Shown here: positions 20,019 to 28,704 of the stretch, in pieces
Layout of the letters: every line of letters starts with the position of its first letter
Numbering within the stretch: position 1 is the stretch's first letter
Source: Rubrivivax sp.
GTDB taxonomy: Bacteria > Pseudomonadota > Gammaproteobacteria > Burkholderiales > Burkholderiaceae_C
DNA: 64,000 nt
NCBI GenBank assembly: GCA_022843905.1
Contig: JALHMT010000023.1
Span: 20,937-84,936 of the forward strand
Direction of reading: 5' to 3'
Position numbers and translations under genes: made by a program
The notes under the pieces: generated by a model
Database searches by the model: none
Told to the model about the DNA's origin: nothing
What the model saw: only the letters and a program-made list of their open reading frames with translations

Positions 20019-21041
20019 TCAGGCGGTCTTTTGAGCGCGGCGACGCTGGTAGCCCAGGCCGGCCAGCGCCATGCCCACCAGGGCCAGCGACAGGGGTTCC
20101 GGCACGGTCGTCACGCAACCATTGGGGTCGGTACAGATGACCGCTTCGCCGGACACGTGGAACACCGACAGGAAGATCAGGTCATCGTTCGACGAATTGA
20201 AGGTACGGATGTTGATGCTGGTGTCACCTGCGTCGACGAACGGGACGAGGTTGTAGCGCTCCTTGTCCTGGGCCACGGTGGGGAGGGCGGGCGACAAGGG
20301 ATCGTCGAACCCGCCCACGGTGATGAGCGCACCGTTGGCACCAGCGCCGTCGTCGAAGTTGCCGGCGTTTTCGGTCAACAGATCACCGTTGACCAGAACC
20401 CTGGAGGTCTGACGAACGCTCTGGTTGTTGAAGCTGAAGCCGATGCCCAGGCGCATTTCCGCAAAGAAGCCCGGTGCAGCCGGATCCAGGGCGTTCGCGA
20501 AAGTGATGGAGGCGGAGTCGCCGGTCGTCTGGGCGAAACCGTCGAGGATGCCGACCGTGCTGAACGGCAGCGAGGGCAGGTCGTACACCACCACCAGCGC
20601 TTCGCCGTCCTGGATGGCGGAGTTGCTTTCGGTGATTTGGAAGTTGTAGAGGCCACCCGGGCCGCCATCGATGAGCGGCTTGATGATGCTGGTGACGTCG
20701 GTGCGCCCGGCCGTCAGGGCGCAACAGGCCGGTGCCGGGATGGTGCCGAGGTTGGTGTCGAAGCTCACCGCCGAGCCCGCCAAGGTGCCGCCGATGCCTT
20801 GCAGGCTGCCGCCGTTGTTGTTGGTCGAGGTGTACAGGTAGGCGGCCCGCACGGTCGCGCCCGCCGGCACCATCGCGGAGATGCCGCCGCTCGAGCCAGT
20901 GCCGCCCCAACCGTCGGTCGACACGCCGACATTGCCGACGAAGGTCTGGAAGGTGGTCAGCGCGGCGTGCGCCGTACCGCCGACCATGGCGGCACAGGCT
21001 GCTGCGGCGACGGCCAGGAACTTGGCGGATTTGAACTTCAT
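20019..21041 (-). CDS. PEP-CTERM sorting domain secreted protein
   Basis: Exported protein of 340 residues. It has a Sec signal peptide (FLAVAAAACAAMVGGTAHAA), a beta-rich body with two cysteine pairs, and a C-terminal PEP-CTERM signal VPEPLSLALVGMALAGLGYQ followed by RRRAQ, the tripartite tag recognised by exosortase. The ATG at 21041 has GGAG upstream. Body function is unknown. No exosortase gene is in the window. PEP-CTERM proteins accompany exopolysaccharide or biofilm formation in other Gram-negatives. Confidence 0.88.
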   Translation of the reverse strand: MKFKSAKFLAVAAAACAAMVGGTAHAALTTFQTFVGNVGVSTDGWGGTGSSGGISAMVPAGATVRAAYLYTSTNNNGGSLQGIGGTLAGSAVSFDTNLGTIPAPACCALTAGRTDVTSIIKPLIDGGPGGLYNFQITESNSAIQDGEALVVVYDLPSLPFSTVGILDGFAQTTGDSASITFANALDPAAPGFFAEMRLGIGFSFNNQSVRQTSRVLVNGDLLTENAGNFDDGAGANGALITVGGFDDPLSPALPTVAQDKERYNLVPFVDAGDTSINIRTFNSSNDDLIFLSVFHVSGEAVICTDPNGCVTTVPEPLSLALVGMALAGLGYQRRRAQKTA

Positions 21042-21308
21042 GTTTTGGACTCCACGGATGAGGAAGGACTTGCGCTCCTCTCCAAGCAGGTTGTATGCCG
21101 ACATCCCCCCCTGGACGAAGGTTTTCCTTTGTTGACAGCAACTTAGCACGGACGGATCGGCGTTGCAGGGGCCCGACCGGCGGAGATCCACGCCGAAGTG
21201 TCAAGGCAGTCGACACTTGCGTGAATGGGCCACGGCCCCTGAGTGCGGCATGCCCTTGCACGTTCGTTCTGTATAGAGTTGCTGCCTTCCCGCCACGGAA
21301 CGCACGTC

Positions 21309-22619
21309 ATGCCGCTTTTTTCGATCCGCCTCTTCGGTGTCGCCTGGGCCCTGCTGCTGTGTTGTTCGCTGGTGTGGTCTGCCCCGATTCAGATGACAGG
21401 CAAGGGTTTTCCCTTGTTGCCCGAGGGTCGGGCGGACTCGCCGCAAGCCCGTGAGTACCGCGCCGGCGTGCAGGTGCTGGCGCGCGGCAAGGAACCGCCG
21501 TCTGCAGCGCGCTTGTACTTCGAGCGTTCGCTGAAGATCGACCCCAAGTACGTGCCAGCGCTGCTGGGCATGGCCAGCGTGGCGCAGGCCGAGGGCAAGA
21601 CCGACCAGATGCTGCCCTTTTTGCAGAAGGCCGTCGTGCTGGCGCCGAGGGCGCCCGAGGTGCACCTGGCCTTCGGGCGCGTCCACCTCGCCGCCCTGAA
21701 TCTCACCGAGGCAGAAAAGTCGTTCGCCACGGCACGTGACCTCGCCCCACAGGCGATCCCGCCTTTGCTGGAGCTGGGCGAGGTCTACATGCGCCTGCCG
21801 GGGCGGCAGAAGGATGCCGTGGCCGCCTATGGCAAGGCGGTCTCGCTGGCACCGACCAACCCTTTTGCGCAGTTCGGGCTCGGCGTGGCCGCGGCCACCA
21901 CTGGGCAGCGCGATGTCGCCTTCGGCGCCTTGCAGCGCGCGGCCGAACTGGCGCCGCGAGACCCCGCGCCCTGGCGTGCCATCGGCCGGCTGCATCTCGA
22001 AGCCGGCAGCGCCGCCAAGGCCGTGGCAGCCTTCGACCAGGGTCTGACGCGGATGCCTGGCAGCCTGCCGCTCATGCTGGACCGCGTCGATGCCCTGGCC
22101 GGCCAGGGCCAGTGGGCCAACGCCCTGAAGCAGATCGAGCAGGCGCTGGCGGTGGCGCCGGCCTCGCCCGAGGTGCACCTCAAGCTGGGTGACGTGCATC
22201 AGGCGTCGTCGCGTTGGGCCGATGCAGAGAAGAGCTATCTCAAGACCATTGCCCTGGCGCCGGGCAACCCGCTGGCGTACAACAATCTGGCCTGGATGAC
22301 GGTGGCCCGGCGCGGTGATGCGGCCAAGGCGGTGGCGTGGGCGCGCAAGGCGGTCGAGTTGTCGCCGAAGTCGTCGCCCTTCCTCGACACCCTGGGCTGG
22401 GCCGAGCGCGCTGCGGGCAACCTGCAGGCGGCGGCGGTTGCGCTGTCCAAGGCCATCGAACTGGAGCCTGCGGTGGCCGGTTACCACTTCCACCTGGGGG
22501 TGGTGCAGGGCGAGCTGAAGCAGACGGCGGCCGCGCGGGCGTCGCTGGAACGTGCCCTGAAGCTGCGTCCCGACGGGCCCGAGGCGGCGGAGGCCAAAAG
22601 GCTGTTGACCACCTTGTGA
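21309..22619 (+). CDS. Exported tetratricopeptide-repeat protein
   Basis: A signal peptide (LFGVAWALLLCCSLVWSAP) is followed by about ten TPR units from residue 50 to the end (for example ALLGMASVAQAEGKTDQMLPFLQKA and AYNNLAWMTVARRGDAAKAVAWARKA). It is 436 residues, periplasmic or outer-membrane associated. It is divergent from the PEP-CTERM gene with a 267-base gap, and TPR proteins of this kind (PrsT-like) accompany PEP-CTERM/exopolysaccharide systems; the link is inference. The ATG at 21309 is chosen because it begins the signal peptide. Confidence 0.82.
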   Translation: MPLFSIRLFGVAWALLLCCSLVWSAPIQMTGKGFPLLPEGRADSPQAREYRAGVQVLARGKEPPSAARLYFERSLKIDPKYVPALLGMASVAQAEGKTDQMLPFLQKAVVLAPRAPEVHLAFGRVHLAALNLTEAEKSFATARDLAPQAIPPLLELGEVYMRLPGRQKDAVAAYGKAVSLAPTNPFAQFGLGVAAATTGQRDVAFGALQRAAELAPRDPAPWRAIGRLHLEAGSAAKAVAAFDQGLTRMPGSLPLMLDRVDALAGQGQWANALKQIEQALAVAPASPEVHLKLGDVHQASSRWADAEKSYLKTIALAPGNPLAYNNLAWMTVARRGDAAKAVAWARKAVELSPKSSPFLDTLGWAERAAGNLQAAAVALSKAIELEPAVAGYHFHLGVVQGELKQTAAARASLERALKLRPDGPEAAEAKRLLTTL

Positions 22620-22665
22620 TCTGCTCCCGCGGCGCCGCATGGTCGCTGCGGCGGAGCGGCAGCCC

Positions 22666-23109
22666 TCAGATGTCCCGAATCAGCTGCCTGAACTCGTCCA
22701 CGTCCTCGAACTGCTTGTAGACCGAGGCGAAGCGCACGTAGGCGACCTTGTCCAGGCGCTTGAGCTCGCGCATCACCAGTTCGCCCACCCGGGTGCTGGG
22801 CACCTCGCGGGCGCCGGTGGCCAGCAGCTTGTCCTGGATGCGCTCGATCGCGGCTTCCACCTGCTCGACGCTGACCGAACGCTTGTGCAGCGCCAGATGC
22901 ATCGAGGCGCGGATCTTGGCGAGGTCGAATTCCACCCGCGCGCCGTCCTTCTTGACCACCGCCGGCAGTGCGATCTCCACGCGCTCATAGGTGGTGAAGC
23001 GCTTCTCGCAGCGCGTGCAGCGGCGCCGCCGCCGGATGACGCCGCCTTCGTCCGACTCGCGGGTCTCGACGACCTGCGTCTCGTCGTGATGGCAGAAGGG
23101 GCAGCGCAT
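22666..23109 (-). CDS. nrdR: Transcriptional repressor NrdR
   Basis: Zinc-ribbon/ATP-cone regulator that represses ribonucleotide reductase genes according to dATP/ATP. It is 147 residues. Zinc cysteines are at positions 3, 6, 31 and 34 (CPFC and CTRC), followed by the ATP-cone (LPAVVKKDGARVEFDLAKI). It lies 46 bases downstream of glyA in the same direction, a conserved pairing. A hairpin-forming stretch separates it from the convergent TPR gene. Confidence 0.95.
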   Translation of the reverse strand: MRCPFCHHDETQVVETRESDEGGVIRRRRRCTRCEKRFTTYERVEIALPAVVKKDGARVEFDLAKIRASMHLALHKRSVSVEQVEAAIERIQDKLLATGAREVPSTRVGELVMRELKRLDKVAYVRFASVYKQFEDVDEFRQLIRDI

Positions 23110-23155
23110 TCCGGAGCGTGGGCTACAGGCCGCGGCCGCTTCGCTGCCCGGCCGT

Positions 23156-24406
23156 TCAGCGGTAGACCGGGAAGTCGCGCGTCAGCGCGGCCACCTTGGC
23201 GCGCACGGCGGCGATGTTCGCCTCGTCGTGCGGCTTGTCCAGCACGTCGGCGATCAGGTGCGCTGTCTGGCGTGCCTGCTCTTCCTTGAAGCCGCGCGTG
23301 GTCATCGCCGGCGAGCCCAGGCGGATGCCGCTGGTCACCATCGGCTTCTGCGGGTCGTTGGGGATGCCGTTCTTGTTGCAGGTCATGTGGGCCGTGCCCA
23401 GGATGGTCTCGGCTTCCTTGCCCGTCAGGCCCTTGGGGCGCAGGTCGACCAGCATGACGTGGCTTTCGGTGCGCCCCGAGACGATGCGCAAGCCGCGCTG
23501 CACCAGCGTCTCGGCCAGCACGCGTGCGTTGTCCACCACCTGCTGCTGGTAGGCCTTGAAGCCGGGCTCCAGCGCTTCCTTGAAGGCCACCGCCTTGCCG
23601 GCGATGACGTGCATCAGCGGCCCGCCCTGGATGCCGGGGAAGATGGCGCTGTTGACCTTCTTGGCGATGGCCTCGTCGTTCATCACGATGATGCCGCCGC
23701 GCGGGCCGCGCAGGCTCTTGTGCGTGGTGCTGGTCACCACGTCGGCATGCGGCACGGGGTTGGGATAGACGCCCGCGGCGATGAGGCCGGCGTAGTGCGC
23801 CATGTCGACCATGAAGATCGCGCCGACGGCCTTGGCCACGCGGGCGAAGCGCTCGAAGTCGATGCGCAGGCTGTAGGCCGAGGCGCCGGCGATGATCAGC
23901 CTGGGCTTGTGTTCGTGTGCCAGGCGCTCCATCGCGTCGTAGTCGATGGCCTCCTGGGCGTCCAGCCCGTAGCTCACCACCTTGAACCACTTGCCGCTCA
24001 TGTTCAGCGGCATGCCGTGGGTCAGGTGGCCGCCTTCGGCCAGGCTCATGCCCATGATGGTGTCGCCGGGCTGCAGAAGCGCGAAGAACACCGCCTGGTT
24101 GGCCTGGGAGCCGGAATTGGCCTGCACGTTGGCGAACTTCGCGCCGAACAGCTGCCTGCAGCGGTCGATGGCCAGCTGCTCCACCACGTCGACGTGCTCG
24201 CAGCCGCCGTAGTAGCGCTTGCCGGGGTAGCCCTCGGCGTACTTGTTCGTGAGCTGAGAGCCCTGCGCGGCCATCACGGCCGGGCTGGTGTAGTTCTCGG
24301 AGGCGATGAGCTCGATGTGTTCTTCCTGCCGGCGGTTCTCGGCCTGGGTGGCGGCGAAGATTTCGGGGTCGATGGCGGCAAGCGTGTACTGGGAACGGTC
24401 GAACAT
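23156..24406 (-). CDS. glyA: Serine hydroxymethyltransferase
   Basis: PLP enzyme converting serine and tetrahydrofolate to glycine and methylene-tetrahydrofolate; 416 residues. The PLP lysine is in VTSTTHKSLRGPRGG near residue 230, and the N-terminal IELIASENYTSPAVM is diagnostic. Start ATG 24406 (MFDRSQYT, with AGGA upstream) fits the family better than ATG 24421. The upstream gap of about 230 bases is GC rich with several hairpins, suggesting a long leader; no known riboswitch was recognised. Confidence 0.96.
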   Translation of the reverse strand: MFDRSQYTLAAIDPEIFAATQAENRRQEEHIELIASENYTSPAVMAAQGSQLTNKYAEGYPGKRYYGGCEHVDVVEQLAIDRCRQLFGAKFANVQANSGSQANQAVFFALLQPGDTIMGMSLAEGGHLTHGMPLNMSGKWFKVVSYGLDAQEAIDYDAMERLAHEHKPRLIIAGASAYSLRIDFERFARVAKAVGAIFMVDMAHYAGLIAAGVYPNPVPHADVVTSTTHKSLRGPRGGIIVMNDEAIAKKVNSAIFPGIQGGPLMHVIAGKAVAFKEALEPGFKAYQQQVVDNARVLAETLVQRGLRIVSGRTESHVMLVDLRPKGLTGKEAETILGTAHMTCNKNGIPNDPQKPMVTSGIRLGSPAMTTRGFKEEQARQTAHLIADVLDKPHDEANIAAVRAKVAALTRDFPVYR

Positions 24407-24635
24407 GGCAGTCCTGGTCATGTGGGTGACGCGCCTTCTGGCGCAGCGCCTTCATGGCGCTGCCGAGGGCTGCCCAGGCGAACGGCTGACACCAGGCCGA
24501 AGCCGGCATGGCCTGCGCTTCCCGGTGGTGGCCCACCTCGGGCGCCGGGCCCGGAAGGGCCGGCCCTATCGCCAGTCGCGCAGGGCTTCAGTGTAACTTG
24601 GGCCTGCGAAATCGGCCGGGCCCGGCGGGGCCGGT

Positions 24636-25520
24636 TCAGCGCAGCAGCGCGAGTTGCTCCGGCGTGTCGGCCGGTTTTTCTGCGGGGCCGGGCAGCACCG
24701 GGTCGACGCCGGCTTCCTTCACCGGCGGGGGCGGTGGCAGGGCCTGCGCGTTGGCCGGCACCGTCTTTCCATCGGCCACGTTGCGCAGCAGGCCTTGTTC
24801 GCCGAGCACCCGGCCGACATAGCCGCCGTCGGTCTCCAGCAACGCGGCGCCCACGTAGTAGCGCAGTCCGTCATGCAGACTGCCGGCGCGGGCGATGCAT
24901 TCCTTCAGCACCTGCACGCCCACGCGCAGGTTGGTGATCGGGTCGAAGGCGGCATGGTTGCCGCCGAAGGCGACGTACTTGTCGTCGTGCACGCGCGTCA
25001 TCACCTGCATCAGGCCCTGGGCGCCGACCGAACTCTGCGCGAAAGGATTGAAGCTGGACTCGACCGCCATGATGGCCAGGATCAGCGTCGGGTCGAGCCC
25101 GGCGCGCTGCCCGATCGACCAGGCCTCCTGCACCAGACGGCTGATGGGCTCCGGTGCCACCTTGTAGCGGCGCGAGATCCAGTGCGCCACGGCGGCCTGC
25201 TCCCGGTTCAGCTCTTTCGGGTTGGCGGCCGTCGCGCGTTGCACCGCATCGGGCTCGGCGATGGCCGCCAGCACGTCGCCCGACTCCAGCGTGCGCTGCT
25301 CGTGGCGTGACTGCAGCCAGTCCAGCGCCACCGTTTCCACCTGGTGACGCAGGTCGGACCGACCCGAAGCCACGATCAGGGCGGCCACCACGGCCAGACC
25401 CACCAGTGCCAGCATGTTGTGGCTGATCTCGAGCAAGCCGTGGCCCACGTCACGGACAAAAACGCCCGCTGATCGCGCCACGGCGCGCTGCGCCTGGCGC
25501 AGCGTGTCAAAGGCTTTCAT
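24636..25520 (-). CDS. Membrane-anchored lytic transglycosylase (SLT domain)
   Basis: One N-terminal membrane helix (MLALVGLAVVAALIVASG) anchors a periplasmic lytic transglycosylase domain. The catalytic glutamate is in ILAIMAVESSFNPFAQSSVGAQGLMQVM (AVES motif, near residue 152), and the G-Q-GLMQ motif follows. The C-terminal 40 residues are proline rich. 294 residues. It cleaves peptidoglycan glycan strands. Single gene, divergent from ubiD. Confidence 0.9.
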   Translation of the reverse strand: MKAFDTLRQAQRAVARSAGVFVRDVGHGLLEISHNMLALVGLAVVAALIVASGRSDLRHQVETVALDWLQSRHEQRTLESGDVLAAIAEPDAVQRATAANPKELNREQAAVAHWISRRYKVAPEPISRLVQEAWSIGQRAGLDPTLILAIMAVESSFNPFAQSSVGAQGLMQVMTRVHDDKYVAFGGNHAAFDPITNLRVGVQVLKECIARAGSLHDGLRYYVGAALLETDGGYVGRVLGEQGLLRNVADGKTVPANAQALPPPPPVKEAGVDPVLPGPAEKPADTPEQLALLR

Positions 25521-25774
25521 CGCATCCTCCTGCCGTCGCTCGGGGCGCAGCGGCCCTGGGGGCCGTCCGGCGCGGAGCGACTGTGATAATCGAACGACCC
25601 ACCGGGTGGCCTGCTCTGCAAGCCCGGCACCGGCTGTCTCGACACCCGCCGAAGCCTGACCTTGGGTCGATGGCGACTGCGGGTAAACCCTGAAATCTCG
25701 GGACTGGCCGAATTCTAGGGAAGGCCCAAATACACGGTCAAGAATATGAAATTCAGCGTTTATTTCTTTTCTGT

Positions 25775-27328
25775 ATGAAGTACGCTGACCTGCGCGACTT
25801 CATGGGCCAGCTCGAACGGCTGGGAAAGCTCAAGAAAGTGGCCGATCCAGTGTCTCCCAGGCTGGAGATGACGGCCGTTGGCGACCAACTCCTGCGCTCT
25901 GAAGGGCCGGCGGTGCTGTTCGAAAGGCCTGCGGGTTACAAAATTCCTTGCCTCATCAACCTGTTCGGCACCCCGGAAAGGGTCGCCCTGGGCATGGGTG
26001 CAGCATCGACCGCCGAACTGCGGGACGTCGGCCGCCTGCTCGCCGCATTGAAGGAGCCCGAAGCGCCGCGCGGGCTGAAGGACACCGGCCGGCTGCTTCA
26101 CATGGCCAAGGCGGTGTGGGACATGAAGCCTGCCGTCGTGCGCCGGCCGGCCAGCCAGGAGGTGAGCCTGGAGGGCAGCGAGGTCGACCTGTCGACACTG
26201 CCGGTGCAGACCTGCTGGCCGGGCGATGCCGGACCGCTCATCACCTGGGGGCTGGTCATCACACGCGGCCCCCAGGGCGTGGCGCAGCCGCGCCATCGTC
26301 AGAACCTGGGCATCTACCGACAGCAGGTCATCGGCAAGCGACAGGTGATCATGCGCTGGCTGGCGCATCGCGGCGGTGCGCTCGACTTCCGCGACTTCGC
26401 GCGCGCCAACCCCGGCCAGCCTTTTCCGATCGCCGTGGCGCTGGGGGCCGATCCGGCGACCATCCTGGGTGCCGTGACGCCGGTGCCCGACTCGCTGTCC
26501 GAATACCAGTTCGCGGGCCTGCTGCGCGGCAGCCGCACCGAGCTGGCGGAGTCCGGCGTCGGCGAAGGGGCATTGAAGCTGCAGGTGCCGGCCAGCGCCG
26601 AGATCGTGCTGGAGGGCCACATCCCGCCGACGGAGAAGGGCTTCGAAGGCCGCAGCGAACTGGGCATCCCGCTGGCCGAGCGAGGGGGCTACCTGCACGC
26701 CCTGGAAGGGCCTTTCGGCGACCACACCGGCTATTACAACGAGCAGGACTGGTTTCCGGTGTTCCAGATCGACCGCATCACGCACCGGCGCGACCCGATC
26801 TACCACACCACCTACACGGGCAAGCCACCCGACGAGCCCGCCGTGCTGGGCGTGGCGCTGAACGAGGTCTTCGTGCCCATCCTGCAGAAGCAGTTTCCCG
26901 AGATCGTCGACTTCTACCTGCCGCCCGAGGGCTGCAGTTACCGCCTGGCCGTGATCTCCATCAAGAAGAGCTACCCCGGCCATGCCAAGCGGGTGATGTT
27001 CGGTCTGTGGAGCTTCCTGCGCCAGTTCATGTACACCAAGTTCATCGTGGTGACCGACGACGACGTCGACATCCGCGACTGGAAGGAAGTGATCTGGGCC
27101 ATCACCACGCGCATGGACCCGGTGCGCGACGCGACACTGGTGGAAAGCACGCCGATCGACTACCTCGACTTCGCCTCGCCGGTCAGCGGCCTGGGCGGCA
27201 AGATGGGGCTGGATGCGACCAACAAGTGGCCGGGCGAGACCACGCGCGAATGGGGCCGCAGCATCCGCATGGATGCCGAGGTGACGACGCGGGTGCAGGG
27301 CCTGGTGGACCGGCTGATGACGCCTTGA
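25775..27328 (+). CDS. ubiD: UbiD family decarboxylase (4-hydroxy-3-polyprenylbenzoate decarboxylase)
   Basis: Prenylated-FMN-dependent decarboxylase, 517 residues. Landmarks: N-terminal MKYADLRDFMGQLERLGKLK, ITWGLVITRGPQG near residue 155, QNLGIYRQQV near 175 and a central GHIPPTEKGFEGRSELG segment with catalytic Glu. The N-terminal sequence matches the ubiquinone-pathway enzyme rather than catabolic relatives. The upstream 60 bases are unusually AT rich for this genome, consistent with a promoter. A UbiX partner, which makes the cofactor, is not in the window. Confidence 0.93.
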   Translation: MKYADLRDFMGQLERLGKLKKVADPVSPRLEMTAVGDQLLRSEGPAVLFERPAGYKIPCLINLFGTPERVALGMGAASTAELRDVGRLLAALKEPEAPRGLKDTGRLLHMAKAVWDMKPAVVRRPASQEVSLEGSEVDLSTLPVQTCWPGDAGPLITWGLVITRGPQGVAQPRHRQNLGIYRQQVIGKRQVIMRWLAHRGGALDFRDFARANPGQPFPIAVALGADPATILGAVTPVPDSLSEYQFAGLLRGSRTELAESGVGEGALKLQVPASAEIVLEGHIPPTEKGFEGRSELGIPLAERGGYLHALEGPFGDHTGYYNEQDWFPVFQIDRITHRRDPIYHTTYTGKPPDEPAVLGVALNEVFVPILQKQFPEIVDFYLPPEGCSYRLAVISIKKSYPGHAKRVMFGLWSFLRQFMYTKFIVVTDDDVDIRDWKEVIWAITTRMDPVRDATLVESTPIDYLDFASPVSGLGGKMGLDATNKWPGETTREWGRSIRMDAEVTTRVQGLVDRLMTP

Positions 27329-27539
27329 GGGACAGGTTCAAGGACCCGTCGAAAGGCTCGTCGAGCGGAGAGCCCACGCGCTCCGGGCCTGTTGCAAGTT
27401 TCCGCTTGCCAGGCCGAACGCCCGGATCTATTCTTGTGACGCCTGAAAAATCAGGCAACCCAAGACGGCGCAGTCACTGCGCGTCAGGTGCCCCGGACTT
27501 CGTATCTCCGGAGCACCACTGGTGACCGAGGTCACCCGA

Positions 27540-27576
27540 CCCCCTGGCCGGCAACGGCTCAGGGGGTTTCGCTTTT
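27540..27576 (+). terminator. Rho-independent terminator after ubiD
   Basis: Stem ccccctg (27540-27546) pairs with caggggg (27560-27566), followed by tttcgctttt. It lies 211 bases after the ubiD stop. The convergent monooxygenase gene stop codon (27559) lies within the stem-loop. Upstream, 27441-27456 is a smaller perfect hairpin (gcctga/tcaggc). The rest of 27329-27539 shows no gene. Confidence 0.75.
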
Positions 27577-28632
27577 GGGGGCGGCCTGGTGGGACATATC
27601 GGCAGGCACCGACCGTGGCGCCTGGCCGAGCGCCTGCGCGATCAGCGCATACGAGCGCCGCCGCACCGCAGGGTCGTGCGCCCAGGTGTTGATCACGATC
27701 TCGTCGATGCCGAAGGCGGCGCTCAGCGCCTGGATCTTCTGCACCACCTGCTCGCCGGTGCCCACCAGGGCCTTGCGCCGGGTCGCCTCGACGACTGCCA
27801 TCTCGTCGGCGGTGAAACCGCGGGCGGCGATGTCGTCGGGCCGCTGCAGCGGGCCCAGCACGCCGCGCTGGCGGTCGATGCGCCAGCGGTCGCGGCTCAG
27901 GGCCAGGTGGCGGGCCTCTTCCTCGCTGTCGGCGGCCAGCGCCCAGACGCACAGCGTGGACTGCCGCTTCGGGTGGCGCGGGCTGGGGCGGAAGAGCTGC
28001 CGGTACAGGCCCATCGCTTCTTCGGCGCCCTGGCCGTCCATGAAGAAGTAGGCGAACGCGTAGGGCAGGCCGAGGTGGGCGGCCAGGCGCGCGCCGTAGT
28101 CCGAGGAGCCCAGCACCCAGATCTCGGGCTGGCGGCTGAAGTCGTCGGCGGCCGTGGTGGGCGGACGGGGATGGGCGTGGATGCCATGGTGGCGGTGCCC
28201 GGCCAGCCAGGTCTGCAGGTCGACGATCTGTTCCGGAAAGTGCTCGGCGGCCATCGCCGCGTTCGGATTGAGCATCATCGCCGTGCGCATGTCGGCACCG
28301 GGCGCGCGGCCCACGCCGAGGTCGATGCGGCCGGGCGCCAGCGCGTCGAGCACGCGAAACTGCTCGGCCACCTTCAGCGCCGAGTAGTGCGGCAGCATCA
28401 CCCCGGCGCTGCCGATGCGGATGTGCTGCGTGCGGGCGGCGATGGCCGCCATCAGGATCTCGGGCGCCGTGCCGACGATGGTCGACAGGCTGTGGTGCTC
28501 GCTGACCCAGAAGCGGTGGTATCCCAGCGCCTCGCAATCCTCCGCCAGCGAGAGGCTGTCGCGCAGCGCGTGGTCTTCGCCGCGGCCGGCGGTCGAGATG
28601 GACTGGTCGAGGACGGACAGCTGCAGGCTCAT
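27559..28632 (-). CDS. LLM-class flavin-dependent oxidoreductase (luciferase-like monooxygenase)
   Basis: Bacterial-luciferase-fold flavin monooxygenase, 357 residues, close in pattern to the YhbW subgroup: N-terminal LSVLDQSIS, FWVSEHHSL near 43, IGSAGVMLPHYSALKVAEQF near 75 and LDLGVGRAPG-type motif (IDLGVGRAPGAD) near 105. Substrate unknown. Monocistronic or followed by nothing, since it ends inside the terminator shared with ubiD. Confidence 0.88.
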   Translation of the reverse strand: MSLQLSVLDQSISTAGRGEDHALRDSLSLAEDCEALGYHRFWVSEHHSLSTIVGTAPEILMAAIAARTQHIRIGSAGVMLPHYSALKVAEQFRVLDALAPGRIDLGVGRAPGADMRTAMMLNPNAAMAAEHFPEQIVDLQTWLAGHRHHGIHAHPRPPTTAADDFSRQPEIWVLGSSDYGARLAAHLGLPYAFAYFFMDGQGAEEAMGLYRQLFRPSPRHPKRQSTLCVWALAADSEEEARHLALSRDRWRIDRQRGVLGPLQRPDDIAARGFTADEMAVVEATRRKALVGTGEQVVQKIQALSAAFGIDEIVINTWAHDPAVRRRSYALIAQALGQAPRSVPADMSHQAAPKSETP

Positions 28633-28704
28633 GCAGCCATGCTACAGGGCTGCTCCGATCGCCGCCGGCCGGGCAGGGGCCGGCCCGCTGCGCGTCGTGG
28701 CGGG

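Noticed and set aside
24410..24635. Possible glycine or SAM-related riboswitch before glyA
   Set aside because: The leader is GC rich with hairpins, but no conserved riboswitch core was recognised.
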